Positions 1-9,047 of a stretch of DNA of 55,616 bases are shown here, piece after piece. Location of the stretch: positions 1 to 55,616 of the forward strand of contig NZ_QGHD01000015.1 in assembly GCF_003148885.1 (NCBI RefSeq). Direction: 5' to 3'. How positions within the stretch are numbered: position 1 is the stretch's first letter; every line of letters begins with the position of its first letter. The translations under genes and the position numbers were made by a program. The notes beneath the pieces are model-generated. The model was not told the origin of the DNA, made no database searches, and saw only the letters and a program-made list of their open reading frames with translations. The stretch comes from Hallerella porci (lineage in GTDB: Bacteria > Fibrobacterota > Fibrobacteria > Fibrobacterales > Fibrobacteraceae).

Positions 1-380
1 AAAAGAATGGCGACTGTCGGAATTTGCGTTGCGCTGTGCGATTGTGCGTAAGCGTTCATCACCGAATTGACATATTTTCCCATCTGCGCCAACGTATTTG
101 CGTCAGGCCCGGATTTGTGTTCGAGCAAAACGCCGACGAGTGCGTGGTCGCCCGAAATGGCATTCACCCGAAACGCCAAATCGGCTTCGCCCGTTTCGTC
201 CACATTCGAATAGGAATCGGGAATGCGCACAAATGTGTTCGGATCAACCGCTGCCAAAAATTGTTGAATCTCCAAATTGGATTTCGCGGAAAGTTTCAAT
301 AACGCCCGCAAATGATTTTCATCGGCAAAAAGCCAGCGAAAGAATGCATCGTGACTGCGACGAGAATTTTGATTTGTCAT
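1..380 (-). CDS. Rpn-family (transposase_31-like) nuclease, 3' end off the window
   Basis: Reading the minus strand from an ATG at 380 gives an open frame of 126 codons that runs off the left edge without a stop. A GGAG lies 6 nt upstream of the ATG. The protein begins MTNQNSRRSHDAFFRWLF and contains EADLAFRV and LVGVLLEHKSGPD. These match the N-terminal pattern of the Rpn / PF04754 family: an HDxFFRxLF opening, an acidic residue in the 'ADL' strand, and an E-H-K/Q-S strand. Members are PD-(D/E)XK-fold proteins, and E. coli RpnA-E promote RecA-independent recombination. The family call rests on pattern recognition only. The C-terminal half is not visible, so an intact gene cannot be confirmed. 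A second, different Rpn-type gene lies at 27058-28035. Confidence 0.72.
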   Translation of the reverse strand, partial: MTNQNSRRSHDAFFRWLFADENHLRALLKLSAKSNLEIQQFLAAVDPNTFVRIPDSYSNVDETGEADLAFRVNAISGDHALVGVLLEHKSGPDANTLAQMGKYVNSVMNAYAQSHSATQIPTVAIL

Positions 381-769
381 AGTTTCTCCAATGGACCCAA
401 ACAGAAATATTTCTGCAAAAAAGAAGTCCATTGTATTTAAACGCTCGAAACCCGAAAAAGAGGAAAAAATGGCCATTTTTCACACTTTTTTGCCCCGAAA
501 ATGGATAAGTCAATAATGGATGATTGGGAATTTCGCACTTTTTAATGTGCGAAATTTGTGAATTCACAATTTGTCCATTTGAAAATTTGGAGCCTTATTT
601 TGTTGCAAAATTTGGCCGTTTGAAAATTTTTGGGCAAATCTGGAATGCAAAATCTCTTCTTTTAATTTTTTGACGCTGAAAATTACTGCTAGATTCTACC
701 CCAAAGGGCTTAATTCAACTAAGGAACTAAAGTTCCAAGTTTCATATATCGCTTCGCTCAGAATGACAC
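381..769. other. Gene-free AT-rich spacer
   Basis: No convincing gene is seen between the divergent Rpn-type gene and the repeat array. Two perfect short palindromes stand out: a 16-bp one centred on GGCC at 465-480 and a TTGTGAATTCACAA-type one near 553-570. Near 745-769 is a GCTTCGCTCAGAATGACAC fragment. It resembles the dispersed 'gaatgacac' repeats at 28.1-28.3 kb. The short minus-strand frame here lacks a ribosome binding site and domain features. Confidence 0.5.
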
Positions 770-1063
770 GGGAAATTTCATTTCCAAAAATCCGGCGAAC
801 ATATTTCCCCCGGGAAATGTCATACCCAAAAATCCGGTGAACAAATTTCCTCTGGGAAATTTCATTTCCAAAAATCCGGCGAACATATTTCCCCCGGGAA
901 ATGTCATACCCAAAAATCCGGTGAACAAATTTCCTCTGGGAAATGTCATTTCCAAAAATCCGGCGGACATATTTCCCCTGGGAAATGTCATCTCCAGAAA
1001 TTCGGTGAACAAATTTTCCCCGAGAAATGTCATTTCCAAAATCTAGCGAACGAATTTGACATG
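770..1063. repeat. Tandem array 1: seven 42-bp units
   Basis: Units begin with GGGAAAT(G/T)TCAT at 770, 812, 854, 896, 938 and 980. A decayed seventh unit starts at 1022. Spacing is exactly 42 bp throughout. Each unit carries two small palindromes, GGAAATGTCATTTCC and, across the junction, ATTTCCCCCGGGAAAT. The array could therefore form a series of hairpins in single-stranded DNA or RNA. Because 42 is a multiple of 3, stop-free frames appear on both strands, which is not evidence of coding. The array lies between divergent genes, upstream of the GH43 gene. Confidence 0.9.
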
Positions 1064-1177
1064 TTAAATGCCTTGCCGAGCTTATTGACATTTTATCCAT
1101 AAAATCCTTTTCGACGGGTGAAAATTTTTTTGATAACGGAATAATTTATAAATGGTGGATTATGAAAAGGAGCCGCT

Positions 1178-3349
1178 ATGGGATTTTGCAGAATCGTTTC
1201 TGTTGCAGCGCTTGCTGCGGGTTTTGGGGTTTGTGCGTTTGCGGATAACCCGATTGTCAATTATCATTATTTAGCAGATCCTGCGGCGACTGCAAATGAT
1301 AGCATGTTTTATATCATTACCGATTCGGATGATCTTGCGGGTGATAGTAACTATACGATTAAATCGCTTTATGCTCTTGCCAGTTACGATATGAAAAACT
1401 GGATTGATTACGGCATTATTCTTGAAGCAAAACGCGAATACGATAACATTAACGATATTTGGGCTTCGGGAATTGACATTGGCCCCGATGGAAAATTCTA
1501 CATCGTTTATCCCGATGGCGGTGGCGGTGGCGTCGGTTTGGTTGTCGCCGATCAAATCAACGGACCTTACACAAATCCAATTCCCAATAACAAAAAACTC
1601 ATCAACAACTGGGGCGGTGGCCTTGCGGATTGCGATGGCATTGGTTGGTGTTTTGATCCGGCTATTTTCTTTGATGATGATGGTCAGGGTTACTTTACTT
1701 TTGGCGGAGGAAATTCAGATTCGCGCCCTGCAGCAGAAAACAATAACAACATTTTTAACATCTATAAATTCAATAAAGAGGTGAATGGTTTTGATGTGTC
1801 TTCTAAAACGCAGCTGAAAATTGCAGGCCCTAAAGCGATGGAAGCTTCGTACATTCATAAAAAAGGAGATACTTATTATTTGTCGTATAGTACCTCGGAT
1901 TTGCGCATCGCTTACGGCACCTCGAAAAATGTGATGGGACCTTATACTTACAAGGGAATCTTTATGGATAACCCGAATGTAAACGGTCAAAATATAAACG
2001 CACACAATAATAATCATCACGGTATCGCGCAATTTAAAGGCAAATGGTATGTCGTGTATCACGATAGACGCTTAGTGCAAGCGGCAGAACATCCGATATC
2101 TTTAGGAAAAGCAAATCCTGCGCCGGCATTTCATCGGAGCGTGAGCATTGATGAATTTACCTATAACGGCGACGAAATGAATAAGCTTACTTTCACAAAT
2201 GAAGGTCCGAAGCAAATTCAAAACTTTAATCCTTATCGCACCTATCCTGCGCTCACCAGTTCGATGCAACGCAATGTGCGCAGCCGCACTGATTGGAATA
2301 AATCCGATTGGTCAAAGGGAGTTGCTGCAAAGCATATTTTAACGCCTTACGCTTCGAAAGAATCGTGGATTCGCATTTCGGGAGTTGACTTCGGGGACGG
2401 CGCAAAAGCGTTCCAAGTGAAAGCGGCAAGCGTTGCCGATGGCAATAAAATTGAAATTCGGAAAGGTTCGGTGACAGGAAAACTCGCGGGCACTTGCGCT
2501 CTCGAAAAAACATCGGGCTGGAATCAATATGCCGAAAATAAATGCGAAGTTTCGAATTTGGATGGCGTCGTCGATCAACTTTTCCTCGTCTTCAAAGGCT
2601 CTGCCGATTCGACGATGGGAATTTTAGAATGGAGCTTTGCGGATGAAGTCAAGCCGGAAATTCCGCAGGCACCTTTCGGCGGAATCGCAGCAAAAATCCC
2701 GGGAAAAATTGAAGCGGAAAATTATGACGAAGGCGGCGCACGCAAAGCGTATTACGACAACGAAAAAGAAAATCAAGGCGACGCAAAATTCCGTGAAGAC
2801 GAAGGCGTTGACATTGTTCTCGGCGGAAGCGGCAAAGCGTTGGGTTATACGGTTGCGGGCGAATGGATCGAATACACGGTGAATGTACCGACTGCGGGAA
2901 TTTATCAATTAACGCTGAATATCGCGAGCGGCTCGGAAACTTCGAGTTTGCAATTCTTGGTAAACGATCAAGCGATTACCGATACGATAAAAATTCCAAA
3001 GACCGATTCGACGTGGAATGTTTATCAAGAAATTGATGCGGGCAAAGTGACCCTCGCTGCGGGCGAACAAATTTTGAAAATGCAAATCACCGGCAGCTAT
3101 GTGAATGTCGATTGGTTTGAATTGAGCGATACCGCGACAACGGGAATTATAAACCGTTTGAATTTCGAAGGCAATAGCGCCGAAACGCAATTCGATGTTT
3201 TCGATGTCAACGGAAATCGCATTCTCGGAATTCGCTCTTCTGTTTCTCAAATTTCCGATGAAGTGCGGAATGCAGTGCATCGCTCGGGCATTTACCTTGT
3301 CCGCGGAAAACGCAACGGCTTTGTCAAACGGATTCGTGTTACCGAATAA
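1178..3349 (+). CDS. Secreted GH43 glycosidase with CBM6
   Basis: This 723-aa protein is predicted to remove arabinose or xylose units from hemicellulose (GH43: arabinofuranosidase, xylosidase or arabinanase). A signal peptide covers about residues 1-22. The five-bladed propeller domain follows, with candidate catalytic residues D34 in LADPAA (base), D160 in CFDPAIFFDDDG (pKa modulator) and E222 in MEASYI (acid). A CBM6 module spans about 498-650, starting at IPGKIEAENYD. The C-terminal 70 residues form a beta-rich tail ending GIYLVRGKRNGFVKRIRV. It resembles Fibrobacter C-terminal modules and may be a sorting or anchoring domain. AAGGAG lies 6 nt before the ATG. The GH30 gene follows after 12 nt, so the two are probably cotranscribed. 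Its CBM6 DNA is nearly identical to that of the GH30 gene. Exact substrate is not decidable from sequence. Confidence 0.9.
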   Translation: MGFCRIVSVAALAAGFGVCAFADNPIVNYHYLADPAATANDSMFYIITDSDDLAGDSNYTIKSLYALASYDMKNWIDYGIILEAKREYDNINDIWASGIDIGPDGKFYIVYPDGGGGGVGLVVADQINGPYTNPIPNNKKLINNWGGGLADCDGIGWCFDPAIFFDDDGQGYFTFGGGNSDSRPAAENNNNIFNIYKFNKEVNGFDVSSKTQLKIAGPKAMEASYIHKKGDTYYLSYSTSDLRIAYGTSKNVMGPYTYKGIFMDNPNVNGQNINAHNNNHHGIAQFKGKWYVVYHDRRLVQAAEHPISLGKANPAPAFHRSVSIDEFTYNGDEMNKLTFTNEGPKQIQNFNPYRTYPALTSSMQRNVRSRTDWNKSDWSKGVAAKHILTPYASKESWIRISGVDFGDGAKAFQVKAASVADGNKIEIRKGSVTGKLAGTCALEKTSGWNQYAENKCEVSNLDGVVDQLFLVFKGSADSTMGILEWSFADEVKPEIPQAPFGGIAAKIPGKIEAENYDEGGARKAYYDNEKENQGDAKFREDEGVDIVLGGSGKALGYTVAGEWIEYTVNVPTAGIYQLTLNIASGSETSSLQFLVNDQAITDTIKIPKTDSTWNVYQEIDAGKVTLAAGEQILKMQITGSYVNVDWFELSDTATTGIINRLNFEGNSAETQFDVFDVNGNRILGIRSSVSQISDEVRNAVHRSGIYLVRGKRNGFVKRIRVTE

Positions 3350-3361
3350 GGAGGACGGAAA

Positions 3362-5333
3362 ATGAAATTGCAGACAAAGAAAATTTTCATCGGTATGAGT
3401 TTGTGCGTGGTGACAGCGATGGCTTCGACGGTGGATGTGAATATCGACGAAGAACATCAAGTCATCCGCGGCTTTGGCGGTATGGTGCACAATACATGGC
3501 AAGGCGGAAAAGGGTTGTCCGATGCCGATGCAGCGATTGCATTCGGCGTGGGCGAAGGAAAAATCGGGCTTAACACGCTTCGTATTCCGGTGAATGAAAA
3601 ATCGAGTCAATTTGGAAACGAAGTTTCGGCGGCGAAATCGGCTAAAAAATATGCGGGCGACGATTTTCTTTTGTATGCGACGCCGTGGACTTCGCTATAT
3701 GCGAGCGGAAATCAACATGTAGCAGCTTCGGATTATCAAAATTATACGGATTATTTGAATAGCTTTGCTGAATACATGAAAAATCAAGGCGTTCCTTTGT
3801 ATGCAATTTCGATTAGCAATGAACCCGACTGGTGCAGTGAATGGGCTTGTTGGAGCGCCGACGAAATTTACAATTACACCAAAGGCTACGGCGATAAATT
3901 GCGCAAGCACGGCACAAAAGTCATTTCGAATGAATCGTTTGCGTATCAGAAAAAGCTTTACGATAAAGTTTTAAATGACGCCGCCGCATTAAAAAATTGG
4001 GACATTTTAGGCGCGCATTTTTATGCGAGCGAAGCAAATACAGCCGATAATTTTTTTTCAGTATGCGTTAGCCGATAGCAAAAATGTAGAACGTTGGATG
4101 ACGGAACATTATACCGAAAGTCAAGGCAGCGGAAATTATTGGCGAACGGTCATGGTCACAGGCGATCAAGCAAATCAATCGAAAAAAGATACGGTCCGCG
4201 CATTAGATGTGGGCTACGAAATTCATCGCGCTTTTACTGTGGGAAATTTCAGCCAATATACTTGGTGGTATATTCGCCGTTGCTACGGCTTAATCATGGA
4301 AACGGATTTTAGCAATAAGCTTTCGATTCCAACAAACGAAGTCGGAAAAATTTCGAAACGCGGTTATGTCCTTTCGCAATTTGCAAGATTTATTCGCCCG
4401 GGCGCTGTGCGCATTTCGGCAACGCAAAAGCCCGAGACAAATGTGTATGCGTCGGCGTATAAAAGCAAAGGCGGCGACTCGATCATCGTCGTTCTCATCA
4501 ATCGCGATTACACGCAAAATAAAACGGTAACCGTGAATGTGCCGAATGTGAATGTGAGCAAATTCCGCGTTTACACGACGAACGAAACGAAAAATGTCCA
4601 CGACGACGGTGATTTAGAAGTGATAAATGGAAGCGTTTCGGTCACGATGAATAAAGATTGCATCATGACTCTTGTCGGCGAAGTTTCTCAAGTCGTGATT
4701 CCGCAAGAACCTTTCGGCGGAATCGCAGCAAAAATCCCGGGAAAAATTGAAGCCGAAAATTATGATATAACAGGCTCGGGCAAAGGCAATGCATCGTATT
4801 ACGATTCGGATAGCGAAAATAAAGGCGGCGCTTACCGCCAAGACGGCGTGGATATTGTCGCAATCGATGAATCGCTCAAAACGTATGCGTTAGGTTATAC
4901 GGTTGCGGGCGAATGGCTTGAATACACGGTGAATGTACCGACTGCGGGAATTTATCAATTGACGCTGAATATCGCGAGCGGCTCGGAAACTTCGAGTTTG
5001 CAATTCTTGGTAAACGATCAAGCGATTACCGATACGATAAAAATTCCAAAGACGGATTCGACGTGGAATGTTTACCAAGAAATTGATGCGGGCAAAGTCA
5101 ATCTCGCTGCGGGCGAACAAATTTTGAAAATGCAAATCACCGGAAGTTTTGTGAACGTTGATTGGTTTGAATTTTCATCGTCGAAAGCCGAGAAGGATTC
5201 GTCTGCAAAAGATTCGACGACGGCGATTTTCCGCCGTGGAAATGTCACGAAAACAGGAACGGTGCAGCTTATGAAATCGCAGAAATTTTACGATTTGAAA
5301 GGGCGCAGAAAAAGTAGCAAGTCAATTCGTTAA
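3362..5333 (+). pseudogene. GH30 xylanase-type glycosidase with CBM6, split by a frameshift
   Basis: The frame from ATG 3362 (signal peptide, then GFGGMVHNTW, IGLNTLRIPV and ISNEPDW with acid/base E154) ends at a TAG at 4076-4078. The rest of the enzyme continues in another frame from about 4059: FFQYALADSKNVERWMTEHY, with the nucleophile Glu at 4104-4106, then the GH30 side domain, a CBM6 (about 4710-5170) and a basic tail. Removing one T from the run of eight at 4051-4058 restores a continuous protein of about 656 aa. GH30 enzymes of this type act on glucuronoxylan or related polymers. The frameshift could be real inactivation, an assembly error, or a site of polymerase slippage on the T run. 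AGGAGG lies upstream of 3362, and the gene is coupled to the GH43 gene. Confidence 0.85.
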
Positions 5334-5388
5334 GAATTTAAAATGAAATTCGGCGGCAAAGCCGCCGAATGATTTCTCCCATTCAAAT

Positions 5389-5415
5389 AAAAAGTCCCGC
5401 TTTGCGGGACTTTTT
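5389..5415. terminator. Bidirectional terminator between GH30 and rng
   Basis: The hairpin AAGTCCCGC-ttt-GCGGGACTT is flanked by an A run on the left and a T run on the right, so it can end transcription from both converging genes. A second GC-rich hairpin (CGGCGGC-aaa-GCCGCCG) lies just upstream at about 5351-5367. Confidence 0.85.
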
Positions 5416-5419
5416 ATGC

Positions 5420-6958
5420 TTAAGCAAAATTGAACTCTTCTGTAATATCTTCGTCTTTTTCGTTAAACATGTAGAACTGATTCGGGAACATCTTTTCGTC
5501 TTCGACGAGTTCCAGCTTCATTTCATGCTTGTATTCCAAATAGTGGAACATACGCGCCATGTTGTTGCAGAGAAGATCGACCATCGGAGTGCTCACGACC
5601 ATTTTGACATTTTTCATGCGGCCTTTTGTGCGAGCACGAGAAAGCCAGCGGTCAATTGCCGAAAGGGTTGTTTCTAAGCGGAACACGTGACCGGTGCCGC
5701 GGCAAATCGGGCAGACTTCGGTTTTTTCGGTCATCAAGTTTGTGCGCACGCGTTTGCGGGTCACTTCCATGAGGCCGAATTGCGAAAGCGGAGTCGGCGT
5801 AATCGGCGCTTTGTCTTTGCGAATTGCCTTGCGGAATTCTTGGAAGAGAGCATCGCGGTTTTCTTGCAGTTCCATATCGATAAAATCGATGACAACAAGT
5901 CCGCCGATATCGCGCAAACGGAGCTGCTTTGCGATTTCGTAGCAAGCGTCCACATTCGTTTCAAAGATGATTTTTTCTTGGTCTTTGCCGTGAACTTTGG
6001 GTCCGGTGTTCACATCGATTGCGACGAGTGCTTCGGTCTGATCGATGACCAAGTTTCCGCCGTGAGGCAGCGGAACCGAGCGTTGAAGAGAACGCGCATA
6101 ATCGTCTTCGATTTTGAAATATTCAAAGAGACTTTCTTTCGAACTCCAAAGTTTGACTTTGTTGATTTTGTCCGAAGAAAGTTTTTGCAATTCTTCGCGG
6201 ATAGCAAAATATTCATCGCGGTCATCGACATAAACGTAGTCGGTGTTATCGCTGAAATATTCGCGGATAGTTTGTGCGACCGAATCGGATTCCTTAAAGA
6301 TGCAAGTTTCGGCGGGCTGATGGGCGAAATTGTATTTCGTCGCTTCCCACTTATTTTCGAGTTCACGCATCTGCTTGGAAATTTCAATTTCGCTTTCTGA
6401 AAGACCGTTTGTGCGGACGATATAACCGACATCGGGTCCTTTTAAACGGCGCACGACTTTCTTAAATTCACGACGCTTTTTCGGGTCGCGTTCTCTTTTC
6501 GAAACGCCGACAAAATTTGTATTTGGCATGCACACGAGGAAGCGCCCCGCAAAACTCAAATGAGTTGTTAAACGGGCACCCTTAGTGCTGATAGGTTCCT
6601 TCACCACCTGCACCATAATTTCTTGACCTTCGTGGAGAATCTGGTCGATGGAAAGTTCCTCGCCCACGGTTTCGTCGTCGTCCTTGTCCCCATATTCTCG
6701 GGAAAGGAGGATGTTGCGGTCGATTGCGTCTTCCTGATGAAGAAAACCGGCCTTTTCAAGCCCGATGTCGATAAATGCGGCCTTTAGCGCCGGAAGTACT
6801 TTTTGCACGACCCCCTTGTAGATATTGCCGAGGACACGATTGGATTCTGCGCTTTCCACAACCAGTTCAGCGAGATCTCCACCTTCCATCACGGCAATTC
6901 TCTTTTCATAGGGCGTCATGCTGATCAAAATGCCGCGCTTTGAATTTTGGATAGCCAT
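5420..6958 (-). CDS. rng: Ribonuclease G/E family endoribonuclease
   Basis: The 512-aa protein cleaves single-stranded RNA in rRNA maturation and mRNA decay. An S1-like RNA-binding domain covers about residues 38-125 (GNIYKGVVQKVLPALKAAF), with an acidic insertion near 90-105. The DNase I-like catalytic domain carries the metal-binding aspartates D315 in VAIDVNTG and D358 in VVIDFIDM. The zinc-link cysteines are C416 and C419 in CPIC. There is no long C-terminal degradosome scaffold, so the length fits RNase G better than RNase E. The start at 6958 is preferred over one 14 codons upstream because AGGAG precedes it at normal spacing and the protein then opens MAIQNSKRGILI, typical of the family. 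It converges on the GH30 gene at a shared terminator. Confidence 0.95.
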   Translation of the reverse strand: MAIQNSKRGILISMTPYEKRIAVMEGGDLAELVVESAESNRVLGNIYKGVVQKVLPALKAAFIDIGLEKAGFLHQEDAIDRNILLSREYGDKDDDETVGEELSIDQILHEGQEIMVQVVKEPISTKGARLTTHLSFAGRFLVCMPNTNFVGVSKRERDPKKRREFKKVVRRLKGPDVGYIVRTNGLSESEIEISKQMRELENKWEATKYNFAHQPAETCIFKESDSVAQTIREYFSDNTDYVYVDDRDEYFAIREELQKLSSDKINKVKLWSSKESLFEYFKIEDDYARSLQRSVPLPHGGNLVIDQTEALVAIDVNTGPKVHGKDQEKIIFETNVDACYEIAKQLRLRDIGGLVVIDFIDMELQENRDALFQEFRKAIRKDKAPITPTPLSQFGLMEVTRKRVRTNLMTEKTEVCPICRGTGHVFRLETTLSAIDRWLSRARTKGRMKNVKMVVSTPMVDLLCNNMARMFHYLEYKHEMKLELVEDEKMFPNQFYMFNEKDEDITEEFNFA

Positions 6959-7326
6959 TAAAACTCCTAAAAACAAAAAAATCTTTGGGCTTTTGAACAA
7001 AACCCACTGAAATGCAGAAATATAGAATTTCTTTAAAGATGCCTTGGCGATGTCGGGCGAGTCGCATTGAAAAAAGAGACTTTTGGTCTTCTTGGCTCCG
7101 GCATTTTAAAATAGGCGATTGAAAGACTCAAAGGGGTCACCGTCTTTGGGGGACTTATTTGAACAAATAGATTCTATATTTCCCATCATGGCTGCCTCTA
7201 AAAATTCATTTTCTTGTCGTTTTATTCTTTGCCATGACGGCTCTTGTCGCTTGCGCCTTGACTGGCTTGGCGAAGCATCGCTCTGTCGCTCGCGATTTTT
7301 TTCACCGAAGATTTTGAGGTAGCCGA
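6959..7326. other. Divergent promoter region of rng and the ferredoxin gene
   Basis: This 368-bp spacer separates the divergent rng and ferredoxin genes. No well-formed gene is seen. A short frame encoding a hydrophobic stretch (about 7196-7316) lacks a normal start codon and ribosome binding site. GAGG at about 7317 serves the ferredoxin start. No -35/-10 pair could be assigned with confidence. Confidence 0.4.
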
Positions 7327-7515
7327 ATGAAAAAGTTGTATCACGATCGGGAAAAATGCCTGGAATGCGCGGGCTGCGTCGGAGTGTGCGCTTCGATGGC
7401 TCTGGATATGTTTGGCCTGGATTTGCAAATCGATGATGCGAAATGCGTGCGCTGCGGTTTGTGCTGCAAGGCGTGCCCGGCGGGAGCGCTGACGCTGCGG
7501 GAGGTCGAAGAATGA
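7327..7515 (+). CDS. 2[4Fe-4S] ferredoxin
   Basis: This 62-aa protein is a bacterial-type ferredoxin. Two clusters of cysteines (C11, C14, C17, C21 and C40, C43, C46/47, C50, the last followed by Pro) fit two 4Fe-4S centres. It carries single electrons in the cytoplasm. Its stop overlaps the start of the downstream flavoprotein by ATGA (7512-7515). Translation is therefore likely coupled, and it is the obvious candidate electron donor to that reductase. The partner assignment is inference from the overlap. Confidence 0.93.
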   Translation: MKKLYHDREKCLECAGCVGVCASMALDMFGLDLQIDDAKCVRCGLCCKACPAGALTLREVEE

Positions 7516-8687
7516 AAAAGTCTTCTTATGATGTGCTGGTTATCGGTGCGGGCCCTGGCGGGAGCGTTGCGGCAAGGAATTTGGCAAAGCAGGGCTTTTC
7601 GGTTTTGCTGATTGAAAAACGGGAAAAAATCGGTTATCCTGTGCGTTGCGGTGAAGCCAGCACCAAATTGGAACGTCTCCAGGAAGAATTCGGCCCGATT
7701 GAACCGGACTGCATCGAAACGGAATTGAACGGGCTCTATGTTTACGGTCCGGGCGGTGTGGAACTCGACTGCAAAATGCCGGGCGTCGGCGTGATGCTGA
7801 ACCGCGAAAAATTTGACCCGTGGCTTGCGCATTTGGCCGAGGAAGACGGCGCGGAAGTCGAGACGAACGCTCGGGCTTCTGCGGTGGGCGAAGTGCAGAA
7901 CGGTTATCGTACAGTAACCGTGGAAACCTCCCGAGGAACCGAATTCATCCAAGCGAAAATGGTCATCGCCGCCGACGGCGTGGAAAGCCGCATCGGGCGC
8001 ATGGTCGGCTTGAACACCCTCCAGAAACCGGCGATGACTTGCACTGGCGTCGATATTCAAGTCAAAGGGATTTTGACAAAGCCCGATTACCTCACCTTTT
8101 GGCAGGGCGTCGATTACATTAACGACGGCTATATCTGGAGTTTTCCGAAAGTGAAAAGCAACGTGACGAATTTCGGTGCTGGCTTTTTGATTTCGACAAA
8201 ATCCGACAAGTGCATAGAAGAAGTGGCGTTCGACTGGCTGAAAAAATTGTTCCCGAATGCGAAAGTCGTAGAAAATCACGTAGTTGGCGGACTCATTCCC
8301 GTTTCCGGCAATTTGGAACGGACTGTCAAAGACCGCTTCTTGCTTGTCGGCGACGCGGCGCACCATACAAATCCCTTGACGGGCGGCGGCATTGCGACGG
8401 CGATGCGCGCGGGGCTTTTAGCTTCGGCGGTCGTGGGCGACGGGCTTCGCTCGGGGGAACTTTCGGAATCGTCCTTGCGCCTCTACGAAAAACTTTGCCG
8501 CGAAAATTTTGGGCAAAAGCACTTGCGGTTGATGAAGTTCCGCCGCTTTTTGCTGTCCCAGACCCGCGACGACCAGATTCGCGTGTATAAACTGATCCGG
8601 TCCTATCTCCAGTCGGGCAAAAAATTCATATTCGGAATGCCGCTGGAACTGGCCAAATACGCGTTTCGTTACCTGAAGTTCCATTGA
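7512..8687 (+). CDS. Geranylgeranyl reductase-family FAD oxidoreductase
   Basis: This 391-aa flavoprotein belongs to the family that saturates isoprenoid double bonds (chlorophyll side chains, archaeal lipids, menaquinone tails). The Rossmann motif VIGAGPGGSVAARN lies at the N-terminus. The CGEA motif follows GYPVR near residue 45, the substrate-side GYIWSFPK motif near 203, and the second FAD motif LLVGDAAHHTNPLTGGGIA near 278. The start is the ATG at 7512 overlapping the ferredoxin stop. A longer reading from 7443 would lie inside the ferredoxin gene and lacks its own ribosome binding site. Candidate substrates are a polyprenyl quinone tail or a polyprenyl lipid carrier. The sequence does not decide, and no other isoprenoid gene is nearby. 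Confidence 0.85.
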   Translation: MKKSSYDVLVIGAGPGGSVAARNLAKQGFSVLLIEKREKIGYPVRCGEASTKLERLQEEFGPIEPDCIETELNGLYVYGPGGVELDCKMPGVGVMLNREKFDPWLAHLAEEDGAEVETNARASAVGEVQNGYRTVTVETSRGTEFIQAKMVIAADGVESRIGRMVGLNTLQKPAMTCTGVDIQVKGILTKPDYLTFWQGVDYINDGYIWSFPKVKSNVTNFGAGFLISTKSDKCIEEVAFDWLKKLFPNAKVVENHVVGGLIPVSGNLERTVKDRFLLVGDAAHHTNPLTGGGIATAMRAGLLASAVVGDGLRSGELSESSLRLYEKLCRENFGQKHLRLMKFRRFLLSQTRDDQIRVYKLIRSYLQSGKKFIFGMPLELAKYAFRYLKFH

Positions 8688-9001
8688 CCCTCATTGGCGG
8701 GAGTTCTTTTTTGGGTGTGCCCCGCTTTCGCGGGTCGGGCTATATTGCTCCAAGGCAAAAGCCTTTCCGCAACGGAGCCGCAAGCGTCTCCGCCCATCCG
8801 GGTAACTATCCCTCACGCAAAATTCGGGCGGGGGAATGCGCCACTCTTGTGAACCTGTCGCCCTTCGATTGGTTCGACTAGTTCGACAAGCGGTTGCTGA
8901 ACCCGTCGAAGCATGGTTGCTGAGCCCGTCGAAGCACGCCAACCAACGGTCCCTGAGCCTGCCGAAGCATTCGCCGAAGTTGTTTTAGCGAATTCCTTTA
9001 C
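8688..9001. repeat. Spacer with dispersed 'CTGAGCCTGTCGAAG' repeats
   Basis: No gene is seen. Between about 8868 and 8976 there are three or four degenerate copies of a motif like GGTTGCTGAGCCCGTCGAAGCA (for example near 8894, 8917 and 8951). The partial complement TTCGACTAGTTCGACAAG lies to their left, so the block can fold. Related copies lie at 9920-10010. A small CCCGC-tttc-GCGGG hairpin at 8721-8734 lacks a T tract. Short frames here read through repeats and are not credible genes. Confidence 0.7.
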
Positions 9002-9028
9002 AAAAAAGCCCGCCATGCAGGCGGGCTT
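9002..9028 (-). terminator. Terminator of the outer-membrane protein gene
   Basis: The hairpin AAGCCCGCC-atgca-GGCGGGCTT is followed on the minus strand by a run of T (the A run at 9002-9007). It lies 20 nt after the stop codon of the 9048-9644 gene. Confidence 0.85.
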
Positions 9029-9047
9029 CCCAAAATAGGGGTTCTGG

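Noticed and set aside
7119-7322. 67-aa plus-strand frame before the ferredoxin
   Set aside because: No ribosome binding site or family similarity. A hydrophobic peptide in an alternative frame also lacks a start codon.
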